From assembly GCA_046756945.1 (NCBI GenBank), contig JBHHXI010000071.1, forward strand, positions 1 to 15,714: a stretch of 15,714 nucleotides of DNA, read 5' to 3'. Under the pieces are notes generated by a model. It saw nothing but the letters and a program-made list of their open reading frames with translations. It was not told the DNA's origin and made no database searches. Shown here piece by piece: positions 11,357 to 15,714 of this stretch (positions are counted from its first letter, which is position 1; each line of letters opens with the position of its first letter). A program made the translations under genes and the position numbers. This DNA is from JACZQZ01 sp046756945 (GTDB lineage: Bacteria; Pseudomonadota; Alphaproteobacteria; Rhodospirillales; 2-02-FULL-58-16).

Positions 11357-11911
11357 TCAGTCCTTGACGTCCGCCGCCATGCGCATGCGGACGATGTGGT
11401 CGGGGTCGTCCACCGTGCCGCTGCGCGAACCGGGCGGCGCCTTCTTGATCCCGTCCACGTAGTCCATGCCCTCGACCACCTTGCCCCAGACGGTGTACTG
11501 GCCGTCCAGGGAAGGGTATCGCGTGAACATGATGAAAAACTGGGAATCGGCGCTGTCCGGGTCGCTTGAGCGGGCCATGCCGAGGGTGCCGCGCTCATAG
11601 GGCTCGTCGGAGAACTCGGCATCGATATTGACGCCAGAGCCGCCGGTACCGTCGCCGCGCGGGTCGCCGGTCTGGGCCATGAAGCCGCCGATCACCCGGT
11701 GGAACGGCAGCCCGTCGTAAAATCCCTGGCGCACCAGCTCCTTGATGCGCGCCACGTGGCGCGGGGCCAGGTCGGGCCGCATTTCGATGACCACGCGGCC
11801 GTCCTTCAAATCCAGATACACCATATCCTCGAGGCCCGCCGCTTGCACGCCCGCGCCCGCGGCAAGCATGCCGAAAAGAAGGGCGAACACGGAAAAACCA
11901 GGGCGGGTCAT
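11357..11911 (-). CDS. Exported cyclophilin-type peptidyl-prolyl isomerase
   Basis: Cyclophilins catalyse cis-trans isomerisation of X-Pro bonds and assist folding. The 184-residue protein has a likely signal peptide (hydrophobic run FSVFALLFGMLAAGAGVQA, cleavage after residue 24), so it should act in the periplasm. The mature part is one cyclophilin domain with the catalytic stretch FHRVIGGFMAQTGDPRGDGT, which holds the active-site Arg and the Phe-Met-x-Gln set. It also has SQFFIMF, YTVWGKVVEGMDYVDGI and a short C-terminal strand. The ATG at 11909-11911 gives a complete signal peptide; a GGAG lies only 2 bases from it. The gene lies 98 bases downstream of cheZ on the same strand and could share its transcript. 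No clear terminator follows. Confidence 0.93.
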   Translation of the reverse strand: MTRPGFSVFALLFGMLAAGAGVQAAGLEDMVYLDLKDGRVVIEMRPDLAPRHVARIKELVRQGFYDGLPFHRVIGGFMAQTGDPRGDGTGGSGVNIDAEFSDEPYERGTLGMARSSDPDSADSQFFIMFTRYPSLDGQYTVWGKVVEGMDYVDGIKKAPPGSRSGTVDDPDHIVRMRMAADVKD

Positions 11912-12009
11912 TGCTCCGTTCTGCGTTCCTGGAAGGGTTGAAACCGTGGAGGGACCCTACCACGGCCACCCGGGCGCGGGACAGAAATTTAGCGGCGGCG
12001 GCGAAGGTT

Positions 12010-12564
12010 CTAATCGAACAGCTTGTCGATCTCGTCCTGGCTGATGCCCTGGCCCGCGCGCTGGGGGCCGTGGAGCAGCTTCTCGTCGGCGGTCTTTTCC
12101 CGCTCCGGCGCGACGTCGACAGTCTCCAGTTCGTCCCTGCCCCAGATGCCGATCAGGGCGTTGATCCGCTCCTCCACATAGGTGACCGACTTGACCACCT
12201 TGGACACCCGTTGCCCGGTGATGTCCTGGAACGAGCAGGCCTCGAAAACGGCGGCGCCGTTGGCGGCGATCCTGTCAAGGCAGGCGCGGTGGCCGGGATC
12301 GGTGATCCCGTCTCTCAGCCGGGCCAGGATTTCGTCGTTGTTTTCCATGGCCTCCATGATCGTGTCGGTCGCTTCCTCTGTGGCCCCGACGATGGCGTCA
12401 AGCTGGTCGGCCATGCTGTCGAACTGATTGTCGCCGTCGGCGGGACGGTAAATGGCGGCGATCTCCTGGCGCACCCGCCGGAGGTATTGGAACAGGCCCA
12501 CCAGCTCGCGCTTGAGGACCTCTGTGTCGCCCTGGTCGGCGACGGTGTCGCGCTCGGTTTGCAA
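12010..12564 (-). CDS. cheZ: CheZ-type protein phosphatase
   Basis: CheZ dephosphorylates CheY-P and so ends the signal to the flagellar motor. The protein is largely helical. The catalytic motif SFQDITGQRVSKVV places Asp114 and Gln118, matching the Asp143/Gln147 pair of E. coli CheZ. The C-terminus ISQDEIDKLFD resembles the CheY-binding tail, joined by a charged linker (about 146-173). I chose the TTG at 12564 (184 residues): AAGGAAGG sits exactly 6 bases upstream. A GTG at 12600 would add 12 residues with no ribosome binding site. A seven-codon frame (12590-12567) ends 2 bases before the TTG. The gene stands apart from other chemotaxis genes, about 6 kb from the flagellar operon. Confidence 0.85.
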   Translation of the reverse strand: MQTERDTVADQGDTEVLKRELVGLFQYLRRVRQEIAAIYRPADGDNQFDSMADQLDAIVGATEEATDTIMEAMENNDEILARLRDGITDPGHRACLDRIAANGAAVFEACSFQDITGQRVSKVVKSVTYVEERINALIGIWGRDELETVDVAPEREKTADEKLLHGPQRAGQGISQDEIDKLFD

Positions 12565-12845
12565 CCTCAACCTTCCTTTCCGGCAATCATGGGAAACCAC
12601 CGGTTCCGTGTGGCCGCGACGGACGGCGCCCGCCGGTCCCGCCGGTTGTTCGCGGAAAGGTCCATCGTATCGTATGTGCCCCGAGGGCCGGAATTATCCA
12701 TTGGAGGTAGTCGTCGGGTATTCGGCCCGGGGCGGACAATTTTCGTGCGGACGCTTCCGCCATCCCTTTAATATGCAATATGCGGGCAAGTGGAATATGC
12801 AGGCCACGGGCATTCACGCGCACCCTCCAGGCCGGGGAACGGGCG
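12565..12845. other. Divergent intergenic region between cheZ and glycerate kinase
   Basis: This stretch must hold the promoters for two divergent genes. AATATGC occurs three times (12770-12776, 12777-12783, 12794-12800) in an AT-rich patch. TAATAT (12769-12774) is a possible -10 for the + strand gene, but I see no good -35. GATAAT (12698-12693, - strand) is a possible -10 for cheZ, also without a clear -35. I see no gene or terminator here. Confidence 0.4.
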
Positions 12846-14150
12846 ATGGGCGATCAGCTTCTCCGATCCATGTTCGACAGGGCCGTGGCCGTGTCCCAGC
12901 CCGCCCATTGCGTGCCGGCCAATCTTCCCGCCGGGCCCAGGGGCCGGACCGTGGTGGTGGGGTTCGGCAAGGCCGCCGCGGCCATGGCGCGGGCGGTGGA
13001 GGAGCACTGGCCGGGCCGTCTTTCGGGCCTGGTCGTCACCCGCTACGGCCACGCGGTGCCGTGCCGGGCGATCGAGGTGGTGGAGGCGGCCCATCCGGTG
13101 CCCGACGCCGCCGGCCGGGCGGCGGCGGCGCGAATCCTGGAGACGGTCGCGGCCCTCGGCGCGGACGACCTGGTGGTGTGCCTGATCTCCGGCGGCGGGT
13201 CGGCGCTACTCGCCCTGCCGGCGGCCGGCCTGACGCTCGCGGACAAACAGGCGGTGAACGCGGCGCTGCTCAAATCCGGGGCGACCATTTCCGAGATGAA
13301 CTGCGTCCGGAAACACCTCTCGGCGGTCAAGGGCGGGCGCCTGGCGGCGGCGGCCTTCCCGGCGCGGGTCGTCACCCTGGCCATCTCCGATGTCCCCGGC
13401 GACGACCCGGCGGTGATCGCGTCGGGCCCCACGGTCGCCGACCCGACCACCTTCGCCGACGCCAGGGCGGTGCTGGAGAAGTACGCCATCGAGCCGCCGC
13501 AGGCGGTGGCCAGGCAATTGAGCGGGGCCGGCGAAGAGACGCCCAAGCCCGGAGACGAACACCTCGCAAGGGCCGAGACGATACTGGTGGCGACGCCCCG
13601 CATGGCCCTGGAGGCGGCGGCCGAAACCGCCCGCGCCCAGGGGTACGCGCCGGTCATCCTGGGCGACGGCATCGAGGGCGACGCCCGCCGGGTGGCGGAG
13701 GCCCACGCCGCCATTGCCCTCGGCGCGGCGCGCCGCGAGACGCTTGCGGCCTCGGACTGGGTGGCCCCGGGATGCGCCGCCGCCCTCGGCGGCGCGGCCC
13801 CTCCGTGCGTCTTTCTGTCGGGCGGCGAAACCACGGTGACGGTCACCGGCCGGGGCCGGGGCGGGCGCAACGCGGAATTCCTGCTCGCCCTCGCCGTGGC
13901 GCTGCGCGGGCAACCGCAGGTGCGCGCCATCGCCTGTGACACCGACGGCATCGACGGCACCGGGGACAACGCCGGGGCCATCGTTCGTCCGGACACCCTG
14001 GCGCGCGCCGGGAGGCTGGGCCTGGACGCCGCCGCCCTGTTGGCGGACAACGACGCCTATCGCTTTTTCGCCGCCCTCGACGATCTCGTGGTCACCGGGC
14101 CGACGCTGACCAACGTCAACGACTTCCGCGCCATCATCGTCGACGGCTAG
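12846..14150 (+). CDS. gckA: Glycerate 2-kinase (MOFRL family)
   Basis: This enzyme phosphorylates D-glycerate to 2-phosphoglycerate with ATP, feeding glyoxylate, serine-cycle or tartrate-derived carbon into lower glycolysis. The 434-residue length fits the family. The N-terminal DUF4147 domain shows GRTVVVGFGKAAAAM with Lys42, VVCLISGGGSALLALP and the block NCVRKHLSAVKGGRLA, followed by ISDVPGDDPAVIASGPT. The C-terminal MOFRL domain has SGGETTVTVTGRGRGGRNAE and ACDTDGIDGTGDNAGA. The frame is open from 12780, but the ATG at 12846 has GGGGA about 7 bases upstream and gives the usual N-terminus (MGDQLLRSMFDRAV). Relatives are named gckA or ttuD and were once misnamed hydroxypyruvate reductase. 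Pyruvate kinase follows 86 bases downstream. Confidence 0.93.
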   Translation: MGDQLLRSMFDRAVAVSQPAHCVPANLPAGPRGRTVVVGFGKAAAAMARAVEEHWPGRLSGLVVTRYGHAVPCRAIEVVEAAHPVPDAAGRAAAARILETVAALGADDLVVCLISGGGSALLALPAAGLTLADKQAVNAALLKSGATISEMNCVRKHLSAVKGGRLAAAAFPARVVTLAISDVPGDDPAVIASGPTVADPTTFADARAVLEKYAIEPPQAVARQLSGAGEETPKPGDEHLARAETILVATPRMALEAAAETARAQGYAPVILGDGIEGDARRVAEAHAAIALGAARRETLAASDWVAPGCAAALGGAAPPCVFLSGGETTVTVTGRGRGGRNAEFLLALAVALRGQPQVRAIACDTDGIDGTGDNAGAIVRPDTLARAGRLGLDAAALLADNDAYRFFAALDDLVVTGPTLTNVNDFRAIIVDG

Positions 14151-14200
14151 GCCCGCTTGCGCCGGCGGCCGGACAAATACCCCGGAAACCCGCATAAATT

Positions 14201-14230
14201 CTGGCACCGGCGGGGACCGGGGATTATGGT
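14201..14230 (+). promoter_or_regulatory. Possible pyk promoter giving a leaderless start
   Basis: CTGGCA (14201-14206), 18 bases, TATGGT (14225-14230). Each matches its consensus at 4 of 6 positions. A start 7 bases after the -10 would coincide with the A of the pyk ATG. The nearest Shine-Dalgarno-like GGGGA is 13 bases away, too far to be effective. Confidence 0.35.
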
Positions 14231-14236
14231 TCCGCC

Positions 14237-15652
<1,416 letters not shown>

Positions 15653-15673
15653 GACGCTCCGCGACACCCGCCC

Positions 15674-15714
15674 TCAGACCCGGAAGACGTATTCCCTGCC
15701 CGGTTCGCGCTCGA
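15674..15714 (-). CDS. C-terminal end of an unidentified convergent gene (partial)
   Basis: The window edge cuts what looks like the end of a - strand gene. The last 12 codons read EREPGREYVFRV and stop with TGA at 15676-15674. Codon choice is GC-rich and natural for this genome, and the convergent placement after pyk is plausible. Too little is visible to name a family, and chance openness cannot be excluded over 41 bases. Confidence 0.35.
   Translation of the reverse strand, partial: EREPGREYVFRV

Noticed and set aside
12587..12823. Small - strand frame upstream of cheZ
   Set aside because: No ribosome binding site and no recognisable features; it overlaps the divergent promoter region and the cheZ start.

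Overview
The window is about 15.7 kb of GC-rich DNA that reads as the chromosome of a free-living, flagellated alphaproteobacterium. Order Rhodospirillales is my best guess. The reasons are the gene order flgB-flgC-fliE-fliQ-fliR-flhB-cckA, the alphaproteobacterial type of CckA hybrid kinase, a recA-alaS pair, and alphaproteobacterial regulatory motifs: a CtrA-like box and an SOS-like box of the GAAC-N7 type. The taxonomic call is inferred from protein style and gene order, because no search was possible.

Region 1 (about 60-6132, + strand) is a compact operon for the flagellar rod base and export gate: flgB, flgC, fliE, fliQ, fliR and flhB. Its last gene encodes a CckA-type hybrid histidine kinase whose start lies inside the end of flhB. 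A near-consensus CtrA site (TTTA-N7-TTAA) lies about 90 bp upstream of flgB. If it is real, the operon carrying the CckA kinase would be controlled by the end regulator of that kinase's own pathway.

Region 2 (about 6187-6860, - strand) is a lower-GC hicA-hicB toxin-antitoxin module inserted between cckA and recA. It has a near-ideal promoter whose spacer holds a perfect palindrome. The toxin gene appears leaderless, while the antitoxin gene has a strong Shine-Dalgarno sequence.

Region 3 (about 7059-11055, + strand) holds recA, with an SOS-like box inside its promoter and a textbook terminator, followed by alaS. The alaS promoter places the transcription start on the start codon, and a dyad sits directly against that codon.

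Region 4 (11056-12845) contains an intergenic stretch of 300 bp with a possible alaS terminator and a CACAGAG-rich inverted-repeat element. It is followed on the - strand by a secreted cyclophilin-type prolyl isomerase, with a CheZ-type chemotaxis phosphatase upstream of it. CheZ links back functionally to the flagellar genes of region 1.

Region 5 (12846-15652, + strand) pairs a MOFRL-type glycerate 2-kinase with pyruvate kinase. These two enzymes flank enolase in the route glycerate to 2-phosphoglycerate to PEP to pyruvate. The last 41 bases probably hold the C-terminus of an unidentified convergent gene.

Most of the window is ordinary core genome. The points that deserve a second look are regulatory: the CtrA-like site, three apparently leaderless starts (hicA, alaS, pyk), tandem repeats at two operon junctions, and the repeat element after alaS.
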